57,857 nucleotides of DNA, taken from CAVRJC01 sp964505725 (GTDB taxonomy: Bacteria > Actinomycetota > Acidimicrobiia > IMCC26256 > DASPTH01). The stretch is from NCBI GenBank assembly GCA_964505725.1, contig CAZDJK010000089.1, positions 1 to 57,857 on the forward strand. The letters are read 5' to 3'. The position numbers and the translations under genes are program-made. Shown here piece by piece: positions 46,177 to 54,988 of the stretch. Below the pieces are notes generated by a model. That model saw only the letters and a list, made by a program, of their open reading frames with translations. It had not been told where the DNA came from and searched no databases. How positions within the stretch are numbered: the stretch's first letter is position 1; every line of letters starts with the position of its first letter.

Positions 46177-47612
46177 AACACCTTCTTCGGTCCGTCGGTC
46201 CACGCGGACGCGCACCGCGTGAATCCGGGATACACCGACCGGTCGTCGGCCGCGGTCAGCAGCCAGACACGGCCGTCCGCCGGCGCGCCGACGAGCAGCG
46301 CATCGACGTCGTGCAGGCCCGCGACCGCGACGTTCCGGGTCGGGAGCGAGCCGCGCACGCCGATGCGCCAGTCGACGAGGGAGCCGTAGCGCGCCGGCCG
46401 GACTGCGACGACGTCGCCGGGCCTCACCACCGACTCGAGGTGCCCGACCGACTGGTCGTACTCCCACGTCTTCGACACGAGGAACGAGCACGCGAGCGTG
46501 ACCGCGAGGGCCATGGTGCCGATCACGACACTGCGCCCGACGAGCCCCCCGCGGCGGCGCGCCCCGTCGAGCACGAACGCGAGCGCAAGCGGCGGCGCCC
46601 ACGACGAGAGGGTCAAGGTCCGGTCGAACAGGAACGACGCGAACACGCCGACGACCGCCGCCAACGCGAAGGGCACTGCGCCCAGCGCGATCCACACGCG
46701 GCCGAGGTCGCGGTCGGTGCGCCACACGAGCACGCCGCCGACAACGACCGCGCCGAGGACCACGGGCGCGAGGTACGGCGCCAGCGTCACCTGACGCGAG
46801 ACCGTCTCCGCGAACCCCGCCGGCGTGGTCCGCGGGATCCACTCCGCCCACTGCCCTCTGAGCTGATCGAGCATCGCGGGCCCCCACAGCGCGAGCCAGA
46901 TGACGCCCGCGCCGGCGACCGCGGCGCGCCACCGCCACGCCTCCCGGTCGCGCCGCAGACCGGCCACCGCGAGGAGGCCGGCGCCGAGCAGCGCGCCCGA
47001 GACGTGGTCGAACAGCGCCAGCACCAGCAGGCCGCCGATCGCCCACGCGTGCCATCGCGTCGGCTCGCGGAGCCAGCGCTCGGCGAGCACGGCGGCGGCG
47101 ACCCCGAGCAGCTCGAGCAGCGCGTACATGCGCGCCTCGCCGCCGTACACGAGCTGGAACACGCTCACCGCCATGAACGCGGTGGCGAGCACACCCACCC
47201 AGCCCCGGCGCCGCATCCACCACGCGAACAGCGCCAGCGCGCTGCTCGAGAACACGAGCGACGGCAACCGGAGCCAGAAGTCGCCCGCGCCGATGCGGGC
47301 GAGCGGCACCCGCAGGAGGTAGTCGAGCGGCGGGTGCGAGTCGTTGTGGCGGAGGAACGACAGCAGGTCGCCGACCGGCAGCCGCCCCGCCATGGCGGTG
47401 AACGTCTCGTCGTACTCCAGCCCGTTGCTCTGCACCCGCCACACGCGCAGCGCGATCCCGAGCACCACGATCGCCGGGAGCACCCACGACGGGATTGCCG
47501 CGCCGGCTGCCTCCGGCGCGGCCGTCGTGTCCGGCTCGCCCGTCGCGCGTTCCCCTCCCATCGGCCGCGCGCCGACGCGCGAGGACTCCGGCTCGCGAAC
47601 CGCGACGCTCAC
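46161..47612 (-). CDS. GT39-type membrane glycosyltransferase, tandem copy 1
   Basis: A 483-residue paralogue of 44743-46176, with GLEYDETFTAMAGRLPVGDL, SHPPLDYLLRVPLARIGAGD and the same YGGEARMYALLELLGVAAAV segment. The C-terminal soluble domain ends FTRCASAWTDGPKKVLCLQR, like the partner's RCAPRWTDHVTEVLCLRR. The near-identical central block points to a fairly recent duplication or gene conversion. It lies six bases after uvrB (GTG 47612). Confidence 0.8.
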   Translation of the reverse strand: MSVAVREPESSRVGARPMGGERATGEPDTTAAPEAAGAAIPSWVLPAIVVLGIALRVWRVQSNGLEYDETFTAMAGRLPVGDLLSFLRHNDSHPPLDYLLRVPLARIGAGDFWLRLPSLVFSSSALALFAWWMRRRGWVGVLATAFMAVSVFQLVYGGEARMYALLELLGVAAAVLAERWLREPTRWHAWAIGGLLVLALFDHVSGALLGAGLLAVAGLRRDREAWRWRAAVAGAGVIWLALWGPAMLDQLRGQWAEWIPRTTPAGFAETVSRQVTLAPYLAPVVLGAVVVGGVLVWRTDRDLGRVWIALGAVPFALAAVVGVFASFLFDRTLTLSSWAPPLALAFVLDGARRRGGLVGRSVVIGTMALAVTLACSFLVSKTWEYDQSVGHLESVVRPGDVVAVRPARYGSLVDWRIGVRGSLPTRNVAVAGLHDVDALLVGAPADGRVWLLTAADDRSVYPGFTRCASAWTDGPKKVLCLQR

Positions 47613-47618
47613 CCGGAA

Positions 47619-49661
47619 TTAGACGGCCGCGCGCAGCTCCCGCTTGAGCTCGGCGATCTCGTCGCGCAGCCGCGCCGCTTCCTCGAACCGCAGGTCGCGG
47701 GCGGCGTCGGCCATCTCGTCCTGGAGGGTCTGGATCAGCCGCCCGAGGTCGTCGGGCGGCACGTCGGCGAGGTCGAACACCGCCGAGCGCCGGTCGGGCC
47801 CCCTCCCCCGCCCGCGCCCTCTCCCCCGCCCGCGGCCGCGCCCGGTGTCGCCGTCCTCGTCGGCGCCCCGCAGCATCTCGAGGATGTCGGTGACCTTCTT
47901 GCGGACGGTCTGCGGGTCGATGTCGTGGGTCGTGTTGTACTCGAGCTGCTTCTTGCGGCGCCGGTTGGTCTCGGAGATCGCCCGGCGCATCGAGTCGGTC
48001 ATCTGGTCGGCGTACATCACGACCTGCCCGTCGACGTTCCGCGCCGCGCGGCCGATCGTCTGCACCAGCGACGTCTCCGAGCGGAGGAACCCCTCCTTGT
48101 CGGCGTCGAGGATCGACACGAGCGACACCTCGGGCAGGTCGAGACCCTCGCGCAGCAGGTTGATGCCGACGAGCACGTCGAACTCGCCGAGCCGGAGGCT
48201 ACGCAGGATCTCCACCCGCTCCAGCGTGTCGATCTCGCTGTGCAGGTACCGCACCCGGACGCCGAGCTCGACGAGGTAGTCGGTGAGATCCTCGGCCATC
48301 TTCTTCGTGAGCGTGGTGACGAGCACCCGCTGGTCGCGCTCGGCCCGCACCCGGATCTCGCTCACGAGGTCGTCGATCTGGCCCTTGGTCGGGCGCACGA
48401 TCACCTCGGGGTCGACCAGCCCGGTGGGGCGGACGATCTGCTCCACCACCTGCGACGACACCTCGATCTCGTAGGGGCTCGGCGTGGCTGAGAGGAACAC
48501 CACCTGGTTCACCTTCTGGGTGAACTCCTCGAACCGCAGCGGCCGGTTGTCCATGGCCGACGGCAGCCGGAAGCCGTGCTCGACGAGCGTCTCCTTGCGC
48601 GAGCGGTCGCCCTCGTACTGTCCGTGCAGCTGCGGGACCGTCACGTGCGACTCGTCGACCACCACGAGGTAGTCGCTCGGGAAGTAGTCGAGCAGGGTGT
48701 AGGGCATCTGGCCCGCGTCCCTGCCGTCGAGCCAGCGCGAGTAGTTCTCGATGCCCGAGCACACGCCGATCTCGCGCAGCATCTCGAGGTCGTAGGTGGT
48801 GCGCATCCGGAGCCGCTGGGCCTCGAGCAGCTTGCCCTTCTTCTCGAACCACGCCAGCCGCTCCGCGAGCTCCACCTCGATGCCGTCGATCGCGCGCCGC
48901 ATCGCCTCGTCAGAGGTGACGTAGTGGGAGGCGGGGAACAGCACCAGGCGCTCGAGGTCTTCCACGACCTCGCCGGTGGTCGGGTCGACCGACGAGATGC
49001 GCTCGACTTCGTCGCCGAAGAGCTGGACGCGGACGGCGCGCTCCTCGTAGGCGGGGAACACCTCGATGGTGTCGCCCCGCACCCGGAACTTGTTGCGCGC
49101 GAACGCGTAATCGTTGCGCTCGTACTGGAGGTCGACCAGTCGGGCGAGGATCGCCCGCTGGTCCCGCTCCTCGCCCGCGTCGAGGATGAGCGACTGGCGC
49201 GCGTACTCGGCCGGACCCCCGAGCCCGTAGATGGCCGACACCGAGGCCACGATCACGACGTCGCGCCGGGACATGAGCGCGCTCGTGGCCGAGTGCCGGA
49301 GCCGGTCGATCTCGTCGTTGATCGACGAGTCCTTCTCGATGTAGGTGTCGGTCGACGGGAGGTAGGCCTCGGGCTGGTAGTAGTCGTAGTAGGAGACGAA
49401 GTACTCCACCCGGTTCTTCGGGAAGAGCTCCCGGAACTCGCTCGTGAGCTGGGCGGCCAGGCTCTTGTTGGGTGCGAGCACCAGCGTCGGCCGCTGGAGG
49501 CGGGCGATGACGGCGGCAGTCGTGAACGATTTCCCCGAACCGGTGATGCCGAGCAGCGTCTGGTAGCGGTCGCCCCGCTCGACCCCGGCCACGAGCGCGT
49601 CGATCGCCACCGGCTGGTCGCCGGCCGGCGCCAGGTCGGTCACGAGCTCGAGCGCGGGCAT
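47619..49661 (-). CDS. uvrB: Excinuclease ABC subunit B
   Basis: A 680-residue UvrB helicase-like protein. Walker A GITGSGKSFTTAAVIARLQ near 40, beta-hairpin region YYDYYQPEAYLPSTDTYIEK near 92, Walker B LVVVDESHVTVPQ and the helicase motif QTIGRAARNVDGQVVMYAD. A C-terminal UVR motif (MADAARDLRFEEAARLRDEI) binds UvrC. ATG 49661 is the normal family start. A Gly-Arg repeat run near residue 615 lies between the helicase core and UVR domain. It is 29 bases after coaE. Confidence 0.95.
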   Translation of the reverse strand: MPALELVTDLAPAGDQPVAIDALVAGVERGDRYQTLLGITGSGKSFTTAAVIARLQRPTLVLAPNKSLAAQLTSEFRELFPKNRVEYFVSYYDYYQPEAYLPSTDTYIEKDSSINDEIDRLRHSATSALMSRRDVVIVASVSAIYGLGGPAEYARQSLILDAGEERDQRAILARLVDLQYERNDYAFARNKFRVRGDTIEVFPAYEERAVRVQLFGDEVERISSVDPTTGEVVEDLERLVLFPASHYVTSDEAMRRAIDGIEVELAERLAWFEKKGKLLEAQRLRMRTTYDLEMLREIGVCSGIENYSRWLDGRDAGQMPYTLLDYFPSDYLVVVDESHVTVPQLHGQYEGDRSRKETLVEHGFRLPSAMDNRPLRFEEFTQKVNQVVFLSATPSPYEIEVSSQVVEQIVRPTGLVDPEVIVRPTKGQIDDLVSEIRVRAERDQRVLVTTLTKKMAEDLTDYLVELGVRVRYLHSEIDTLERVEILRSLRLGEFDVLVGINLLREGLDLPEVSLVSILDADKEGFLRSETSLVQTIGRAARNVDGQVVMYADQMTDSMRRAISETNRRRKKQLEYNTTHDIDPQTVRKKVTDILEMLRGADEDGDTGRGRGRGRGRGRGRGPDRRSAVFDLADVPPDDLGRLIQTLQDEMADAARDLRFEEAARLRDEIAELKRELRAAV

Positions 49662-49690
49662 ACGGAGATCGTAACGGTGAGGTGTGACGC

Positions 49691-50314
49691 CTATTCCGGG
49701 TTCGCGACCGCCGACTGGTGCGCCCGCCGGGCCAGCTCCTCCCACACCGTGTCGACCTGCCGGTCGAGTTCGCCCAGATCGCCGTCGTTCACGATCACGT
49801 ACGTGGCGATCGCCCGGCGCTCCTCGTCGGTCGCCTGCGCGCCCATCCGGCGTGCCGCGTCCTCCGCCGTCATGCCCCGGGCGACCAGACGCTCGAGGCG
49901 CACCTCAACCGGCGCCTCGACCACGACGACCACCGGGTAGAGAGGACCGTTGCGCTCCCACGTCTCGAGCAGCAGCTGGATCTCGACCACCACCACCGCG
50001 TCGGGCGGGGCCGCGGCCACCAAGCGGGCGGTCTCCTCCGCGATCGGCGGATGCGTGATCGCGTCGAGCGCGGCGCGGCTCTCGCCGTCGGTGAACGCGG
50101 CGGCCGCCAGCGCCGGCCGGTCGAGGCTGCCGTCGGGCGCCAGGATGCCCGGCCCGAACCGCTCCACCAGCGCCGCGAGCGCCGGACGCCCGCGCTCGAC
50201 GACCGCGCGCGCGACCGCGTCGGAGTCGATCAGCACTGCGCCCCGCGCCGCGAGCCGCTCGGCGACGGTCGACTTGCCGGAGCCGATGCCGCCGGTGAGA
50301 CCTACGACCACCAT
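49691..50314 (-). CDS. coaE: Dephospho-CoA kinase
   Basis: A 207-residue kinase for the last step of coenzyme A synthesis. P-loop VGLTGGIGSGKSTVAERLA at the N terminus, then GAVLIDSDAVARAVVERG, AITHPPIAEETARLVA and a lid region with ARRMGAQATDEERRAIA. ATG 50314 is the family-like start; the ORF can extend to 50371, but those residues are not conserved. It heads the leftward coaE-uvrB run and is divergent from the pilin genes. Confidence 0.93.
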   Translation of the reverse strand: MVVVGLTGGIGSGKSTVAERLAARGAVLIDSDAVARAVVERGRPALAALVERFGPGILAPDGSLDRPALAAAAFTDGESRAALDAITHPPIAEETARLVAAAPPDAVVVVEIQLLLETWERNGPLYPVVVVVEAPVEVRLERLVARGMTAEDAARRMGAQATDEERRAIATYVIVNDGDLGELDRQVDTVWEELARRAHQSAVANPE

Positions 50315-50468
50315 CGGGCGACCACCATCGGGCGATCTTAACGGCCTCCTCATTTTTAACACTCTGAGCACTCAACCCGACCACGGAGAGCGTCGATGAG
50401 AAGGCTGCGAGCAAGCCGCTCGTATCCGACGACCCGCGCGGGGTCGGGGAAGGAAGAGAAGGGGCAAC

Positions 50469-50660
50469 ATGAACCTGTTCGTCTTGAAGACCTGGCTCCA
50501 GGCCAAGTTCGCCAAGGACGAGCGTGGTGCGAGCATGGTGGAGTACATCCTCCTCGTCGCTCTCATCGCACTCGCGGTGATCGCCGCCGTCGTGTTCCTG
50601 CGTGGGCGGGTGCAGAGCAAGTTCAGCGACGCCGGTAGCCACCTGAGCAACGGCACCTGA
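50469..50660 (+). CDS. flp: Flp-type pilin 1
   Basis: A 63-residue class IVb pilin preprotein. A basic leader is followed by the prepilin site ERG/ASMVEY, with Glu at +5 and Tyr at +6, then hydrophobic helix ILLVALIALAVIAAVVFLRG and a short hydrophilic tail. Cleavage would be by a TadV/prepilin peptidase not seen in the window. AAGGAAGAGAAGGGG precedes the ATG. It is the first of three tandem pilin genes; all three share the helix sequence. The Tad machine is encoded on the opposite strand at the right end. Confidence 0.92.
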   Translation: MNLFVLKTWLQAKFAKDERGASMVEYILLVALIALAVIAAVVFLRGRVQSKFSDAGSHLSNGT

Positions 50661-50687
50661 TCCAGCCAGAACCAGAACCACCACCTT

Positions 50688-50736
50688 CGGCGGGGTCCCG
50701 CCGAGACTTGGATCAAGTCTCGGAGGGGCCCCGCCG
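50688..50736. other. Long intergenic hairpin between pilins 1 and 2
   Basis: CGGCGGGG at 50688 pairs with CCCCGCCG ending at 50736, and CCGAGACTTG/CAAGTCTCGG forms the inner 10-bp stem around GAT. There is no T-run. It may slow transcription, protect or process the mRNA, and set pilin 1 above pilins 2 and 3. Confidence 0.75.
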
Positions 50737-50803
50737 ATGTGTGTCCGGAGGGCAAGGAACGGGGTGGTTCCCGCCACCCTCCGGATCAGGAAGGTACGTG
50801 CAA

Positions 50804-50998
50804 ATGAACCTGTTCGTCTTGAAGACCTGGCTCCAGGCCAAGTTCGCGAGGGACGAGCGCGGGGCGAGCATGGTGGAGTACATCCTCCTCGTCGCCCTGA
50901 TCGCACTCGCGGTGATCGCCGCCGTCGTGTTCCTGCGTGGGCAGGTGCAGAGCAAGTTCAGCGACGCCGGCAGCCAGCTCAGCAACAGCGGCTCCTAG
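50804..50998 (+). CDS. flp: Flp-type pilin 2
   Basis: A 64-residue pilin, nearly identical to pilin 1 (RGASMVEYILLVALIALAV core, tail QVQSKFSDAGSQLSNSGS). ATG 50804 follows CAGGAAGG. The frame opens at 50708 but the extra residues lie in the hairpin spacer and are rejected. It may be a second major subunit or a recombination partner for pilin 1. Confidence 0.92.
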   Translation: MNLFVLKTWLQAKFARDERGASMVEYILLVALIALAVIAAVVFLRGQVQSKFSDAGSQLSNSGS

Positions 50999-51024
50999 CG
51001 CAGAACAACAACCTGCCGACATTT

Positions 51025-51071
51025 GGCGGGGTCTCGCCGAGACTTGGATCAAGTCCCGGTGAGACCCCGCC
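51025..51071. other. Long intergenic hairpin between pilins 2 and 3
   Basis: GGCGGGGTCTC at 51025 pairs with GAGACCCCGCC ending at 51071; the inner stem is GACTTG/CAAGTC around GAT. ACAACAAC near 51004 and GTTGTTGT near 51075 extend the stem outward. It is closely related to the hairpin after pilin 1, so gene and spacer duplicated together. Confidence 0.78.
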
Positions 51072-51143
51072 GATGTTGTTGTGGGGCCAAGCCACGAACC
51101 TCGGAGGGGCCCGGGGTCGTGAGAAGCGAAGAGGGCAAAGCAG

Positions 51144-51341
51144 ATGAACCTGTTCCTGGTGCGGACCTGGTTGCAGGCGCGGTTCACGAAGACCGAACGC
51201 GGGGCGAGCATGGTCGAGTACATCCTCCTCGTCGCGCTCATCGCACTCGCGGTGATCGCCGCCGTGCTGTTCTTCCGTGACCAGCTCGACGGGAAGTTCA
51301 GCGACGCGGGCAGCCGCCTGAGCAACGCGCCGAACGGCTGA
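51144..51341 (+). CDS. flp: Flp-type pilin 3
   Basis: A 65-residue pilin, more divergent: leader MNLFLVRTWLQARFTKTER, same ASMVEY site and helix, tail FRDQLDGKFSDAGSRLSNAP. AGAGGG precedes ATG 51144. The kept helix and changed tail suggest a minor or variant subunit. Confidence 0.92.
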   Translation: MNLFLVRTWLQARFTKTERGASMVEYILLVALIALAVIAAVLFFRDQLDGKFSDAGSRLSNAPNG

Positions 51342-51364
51342 GCCGAGGCACCACTCTCACCGCT

Positions 51365-51400
51365 GGACGTGTGCGGTCGCGGACGCGACCGCACACGTCC
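51365..51400. terminator. Strong hairpin after pilin 3
   Basis: GGACGTGTGCGGTCGC (51365-51380) and its exact reverse complement (51385-51400) enclose GGAC. A 16-bp perfect stem 24 bases after the pilin 3 stop, with no long T-run. It probably ends the pilin transcript, and may act on the convergent Tad transcript as well. Confidence 0.7.
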
Positions 51401-51433
51401 GGCGCTCCCCCCGACCGTCGGAGCAGCACGCGG

Positions 51434-51520
51434 CAGTCGGCCGTTCGGCAGGGCGGCCGTTCGGCAGGGCGGGCGTTCGGCAGGTCGGGCGTTCGGAAGG
51501 TCGGGCGTTCGGAAGGGGCG
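51434..51520. repeat. 16-base tandem repeat, about five units
   Basis: Units of the type CAGGGCGGGCGTTCGG follow each other from 51434 to 51520 with small changes (first unit 15 bases). It is noncoding, between the pilin 3 hairpin and the stop of the convergent membrane-protein gene. Unlike the repeats inside genes its unit is not a multiple of three. Confidence 0.85.
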
Positions 51521-51533
51521 GGCCGGCGGGCCG

Positions 51534-53051
51534 TTAGCGCCGCACCCAGACCGCGTCGGAGGCGTCGGTGTGTACCCGCTGCCACTTCGGCGACTGGTCG
51601 AGCTCCGCGGTCAGCGCGCGGTGGCGCTTCCACACGACGACGTCGACGTGGTGGCGGTCGAGCACGCGCTGCCAGTCGGGTGCGCCCGACGCGACGTCGA
51701 AGAACTCGTGGATGAGCCCGGTCGGGTACATGTCGTACCGGTCGTCGATGAACACCCGCTGCTGCGGCCAGTAGCGCAGGATCACGTAGCCGGCATCGGC
51801 GTCGTCCGCGAACAGCCGCTGCCCGAGCAACCCGTGCGACACGACGTACCGCATCGAGCGCACGGGATAGGAGCCGAACGCGAAGTGCGGCTCGGTCGCC
51901 TCCTGCACGCCGATCACGACCCCGACCGCCACGATGACCGTGGCGACCGCGGTCAGGAACCCGCGCGAATAGCGCTCGGTCCGCTCTCCGTCCCCCTCGA
52001 CCGCGAACGCCCGGGCCACGACGGGCAGGCACACGAGCGGCGCCACCGCGATGTTGCGCAGAGCCCACAGCGCGAGCAGGAGCATCGGCACGGTCACGAT
52101 CAGGTCGCGCCGGCTGACCCGGTAGCGGCCGCGCGCCACCGCGGCCACGAACACGCACAGCCACGCCGCGAGCGCGATGCCGTACTGGCTGCGGAAGTCG
52201 GGCGACTGCCACTCGACGACGTGCGAGAGGATGTCGCCGCGCCGGAGCAGCTCGACCGGGAAGAGCACGAGCTCGACGCCGTAGGGGTTCACGAACGTGG
52301 CCGCGAACGCGATCAGGGACGCGAGCACCAGGGTCCGCTCGCGCCCCTGCCACGGCGGTGCGCCGTCGGCCCAGCGGCCGAGCACGTGGAGGGCGAGGTA
52401 GGCGAACCCGAGGGCGAAGGAGCCGTGGACGTTCGCCCACAGCCACATGAGGATCGGGATCGTCACGAGCGGGTGGCGCGCGATCCAGGAGTCGGGTACC
52501 TCGACCAACCAGATCAGCGCGAGCAGGCACACGAGGCCGATCACGAGCGGCCGCTCCGACCACAGCGAGAACACCGCGGTGAGCGCGGCGGCGGTGATGC
52601 CGGCGGCGCGCATCGGGCTGTGACACAGCCGGAGCGCGAGCCGGTAGGCGAGCACGCCGACCGCGACCCCGACCAGCCCGACGAACACCTGGATGCCGAA
52701 CGGCCCCACCGCGCGGTCGAGGATCCCGTAGGTCACCTCGGCCAGCCACGACTGCGCCACCCACCGAGTGCCGGGCGCCGTGTACGAGAACACGTCGTGG
52801 TGCGGGATGCCGTGGTCGAGGATGTACTCGCCCGTCCGGAGGTGCCAGAAGAACGAGTTGTCGGCCATCCGGCCGCTGCCGACGATCCAGCCCGCGAGCG
52901 CGAACAGGGCGGTGAACAGCCCGTCGACGCCGACCAGACCCGCGTGCGACGCCGCCTGCCCGCCGGCCGGTCCGGTGAGCGCGCCCTCCGCTCCCGCCGG
53001 GCGCGAAGGGCTCGGGTCGGCGGGTCGGGTCAGCGTCGACGACGCCGACAC
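51534..53051 (-). CDS. GT-C-like membrane protein coupled to the tad operon
   Basis: A 505-residue protein with about ten membrane helices. The first outer loop has NSFFWHLRTGEYILDHGIPH, HHDVFSYTAPGTRWVAQSWL and AEVTYGILDRA, a pattern common in GT-C-fold actinobacterial proteins. The C-terminal 110 residues are soluble (QRVFIDDRYDMYPTGLIHEF). The GTG at 53051 is one base after the tadC stop, so it is translated with the Tad machine. A role in pilin or surface glycosylation is inferred; no such activity can be read directly. Confidence 0.68.
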   Translation of the reverse strand: MSASSTLTRPADPSPSRPAGAEGALTGPAGGQAASHAGLVGVDGLFTALFALAGWIVGSGRMADNSFFWHLRTGEYILDHGIPHHDVFSYTAPGTRWVAQSWLAEVTYGILDRAVGPFGIQVFVGLVGVAVGVLAYRLALRLCHSPMRAAGITAAALTAVFSLWSERPLVIGLVCLLALIWLVEVPDSWIARHPLVTIPILMWLWANVHGSFALGFAYLALHVLGRWADGAPPWQGRERTLVLASLIAFAATFVNPYGVELVLFPVELLRRGDILSHVVEWQSPDFRSQYGIALAAWLCVFVAAVARGRYRVSRRDLIVTVPMLLLALWALRNIAVAPLVCLPVVARAFAVEGDGERTERYSRGFLTAVATVIVAVGVVIGVQEATEPHFAFGSYPVRSMRYVVSHGLLGQRLFADDADAGYVILRYWPQQRVFIDDRYDMYPTGLIHEFFDVASGAPDWQRVLDRHHVDVVVWKRHRALTAELDQSPKWQRVHTDASDAVWVRR

Positions 53052-53052
53052 G

Positions 53053-53964
53053 TCAGAGACTCCGAGAGATCTGGATGATCGCAGGTCCGAGGATCACGAC
53101 GAAGATCGACGGGAAGATGCAGAAGACGAGCGGGAAGAGCATCTTGACCGGCGCCTTCTGCGCCTGCTCCTGGGCCCGCAGCCGCCGACGCGTGCGCATC
53201 TCGTCGGCCTGCGACCGCAGAAGCCGGGAGATCGACACCCCGAAGGTGTCCGCCTGCAGCATCGCCATGATGAAGGCGCGAAGCTCGGGCACGGCGGTAC
53301 GTTCCGCCATCGCGCGCAGCGCGTCGGCGCGCGAGGACCCGATGCGGATCTCGTGCAGCATGCGCCGGAACTCGTCCGACAGCGCACCGGGCACCGCGAC
53401 CGTCGTGCGGTCGAGCGCCTGCTCGAAACCGAGGCCTGCCTCCACCGAGATCACGAGGAGGTCGAGGATGTCGGGGAGCTTCCGCGAGATCTCCTTCTGG
53501 CGCTCCTCGATCTTCCGGTTCACGAGCACGTCGGGGTACATGAACGACGCGCCCCAGAGGATCACGATCGCGACGACGGTGAGGAACCCGCTGAAGTGGA
53601 GCGCGAGCACGATCGGCACCCAGAGCACCACCGACACGATGCCGAGGAGCTTCAGCACCAGCACCTTGTCGACGTTCAGGTTCGCCGGGTTGCCCGCCAT
53701 GACGAGCTTCTGGGCCACGCCCTCGCCGTAACCGGCGGGCGTGAACCGGTTGGCGATGCCGGAGAGCCCTTCGAGGAGCGGCGCGACCACGCGCTCGCTC
53801 ATCGGCGCCAGCATCTCCTGGTCGCGCACGTCCTGGATCTGGTACCCCTCGAGGCGACGCAGCGACTCGCGCACCTCCGCCCGCTCGGAAGTGACCGAGC
53901 CGACAACGAACACGAGCGCGGCGACCGCGGTCGCGAGGATGACGGCGATCATCAGCGGCGTCAT
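53053..53964 (-). CDS. tadC: Tad secretion inner-membrane protein TadC
   Basis: A 303-residue T2SSF-domain protein. After an N-terminal helix come a cytoplasmic stretch, two central helices and the F domain (LPDILDLLVISVEAGLGFEQ, then FRRMLHEIRIGSSRADALRA), with a final helix MLFPLVFCIFPSIFVVILGP. With TadB it forms the inner-membrane platform of the Flp pilus. It begins one base after the tadB stop. Confidence 0.92.
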   Translation of the reverse strand: MTPLMIAVILATAVAALVFVVGSVTSERAEVRESLRRLEGYQIQDVRDQEMLAPMSERVVAPLLEGLSGIANRFTPAGYGEGVAQKLVMAGNPANLNVDKVLVLKLLGIVSVVLWVPIVLALHFSGFLTVVAIVILWGASFMYPDVLVNRKIEERQKEISRKLPDILDLLVISVEAGLGFEQALDRTTVAVPGALSDEFRRMLHEIRIGSSRADALRAMAERTAVPELRAFIMAMLQADTFGVSISRLLRSQADEMRTRRRLRAQEQAQKAPVKMLFPLVFCIFPSIFVVILGPAIIQISRSL

Positions 53965-53965
53965 G

Positions 53966-54988
53966 TCACACCTCGATCTGCAGGATCTTGCGCAGCCAGA
54001 GGAAGCCGACGCCGGTCATGACGAGCGAGATGCCGCACGCCACCAGTCCGATCGTCTCTTCGAACAGCACGGAGATGTAGTTCGGCTGCACGATGTAGAG
54101 GAAGCCGGCGAACCCGATCGGGAACACGCCGAGCACCCATCCCGAGAACCGGCCCTCGGCGGTGAGTGCCTTGATCTCACCCCGGATGCGCTCGCGTTGG
54201 GTCATCGTGTCCGCGACGGTGTCGAGCAGCTCGGCCAGGTTGCCGCCCACCTCGCGCTGGATGCGGATGGCCATGACCGCCCACATGAGGTCGACGCTCG
54301 TCATGCGGTTCGCCGAGTCCTCGAGCGCATCCTCGATCGGGCGGCCCAGGCGCGATTCGGTGAACACCCGCTGGAGCTCCCGGCGCGTCGGTTCGGCCGC
54401 CTCGTTGGCCACCGTCTCGAGGCCCTGGGCGAACGAGAACCCGGCCCGCATCGAGCCCGCGAGCAGGCTCAGCGTGTCGGGGAGCTGCATCTGGAAGTCG
54501 CGCAGCCGCTTGCGCCGGCGTCGGTGGAGCAGCACCACGGGCACGACCGCGGCCACGAGCACGAGGATCAACCCCGCGGCGTGGAGCACGAGGAGCCCTA
54601 GCACGCCGACCAGGAACACCCCGGCGCAGTAGAAGAACAGCGCCTCGGGTGGACGCAGCGGCAGGTCGGCCTGCTCCAGCGCGTCCTCGATGCGCGTCAG
54701 CAGGCCGGCGCGTTCAGCGAGCCGCCCGGTGATGCCCACCATGCGCTGCATGACCTTGGTCTCGGCCATGCCCTGGTCGGGCCGGGACAGGAAGACGTCG
54801 TCCTCCTCTTCCTCGGGCGCCTCCGCCATGAGGTCGCCGAGCCGCCGCTCGATGGTGCCGCGACGGTCGTTCGACATGAAGATGAGGGCCAGCGCGAACG
54901 CGAGCACCGCGCACGCGATGACCCCGGCGAACACGATGATCGACGTGTCCACCGCCAGCACCGGCACGGGCGCAACCGCGGGACTCAT
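53966..54988 (-). CDS. tadB: Tad secretion inner-membrane protein TadB
   Basis: A 340-residue T2SSF-domain protein. N-terminal helix, central pair of helices (residues ~115-160), then QLPDTLSLLAGSMRAGFSFA, the VFTESRLGRPIEDALEDSAN segment and two C-terminal helices (GWVLGVFPIGFAGFLYIV). It partners TadC around the TadA ATPase. ATG 54988 overlaps the tadA stop by four bases. Confidence 0.92.
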   Translation of the reverse strand: MSPAVAPVPVLAVDTSIIVFAGVIACAVLAFALALIFMSNDRRGTIERRLGDLMAEAPEEEEDDVFLSRPDQGMAETKVMQRMVGITGRLAERAGLLTRIEDALEQADLPLRPPEALFFYCAGVFLVGVLGLLVLHAAGLILVLVAAVVPVVLLHRRRRKRLRDFQMQLPDTLSLLAGSMRAGFSFAQGLETVANEAAEPTRRELQRVFTESRLGRPIEDALEDSANRMTSVDLMWAVMAIRIQREVGGNLAELLDTVADTMTQRERIRGEIKALTAEGRFSGWVLGVFPIGFAGFLYIVQPNYISVLFEETIGLVACGISLVMTGVGFLWLRKILQIEV

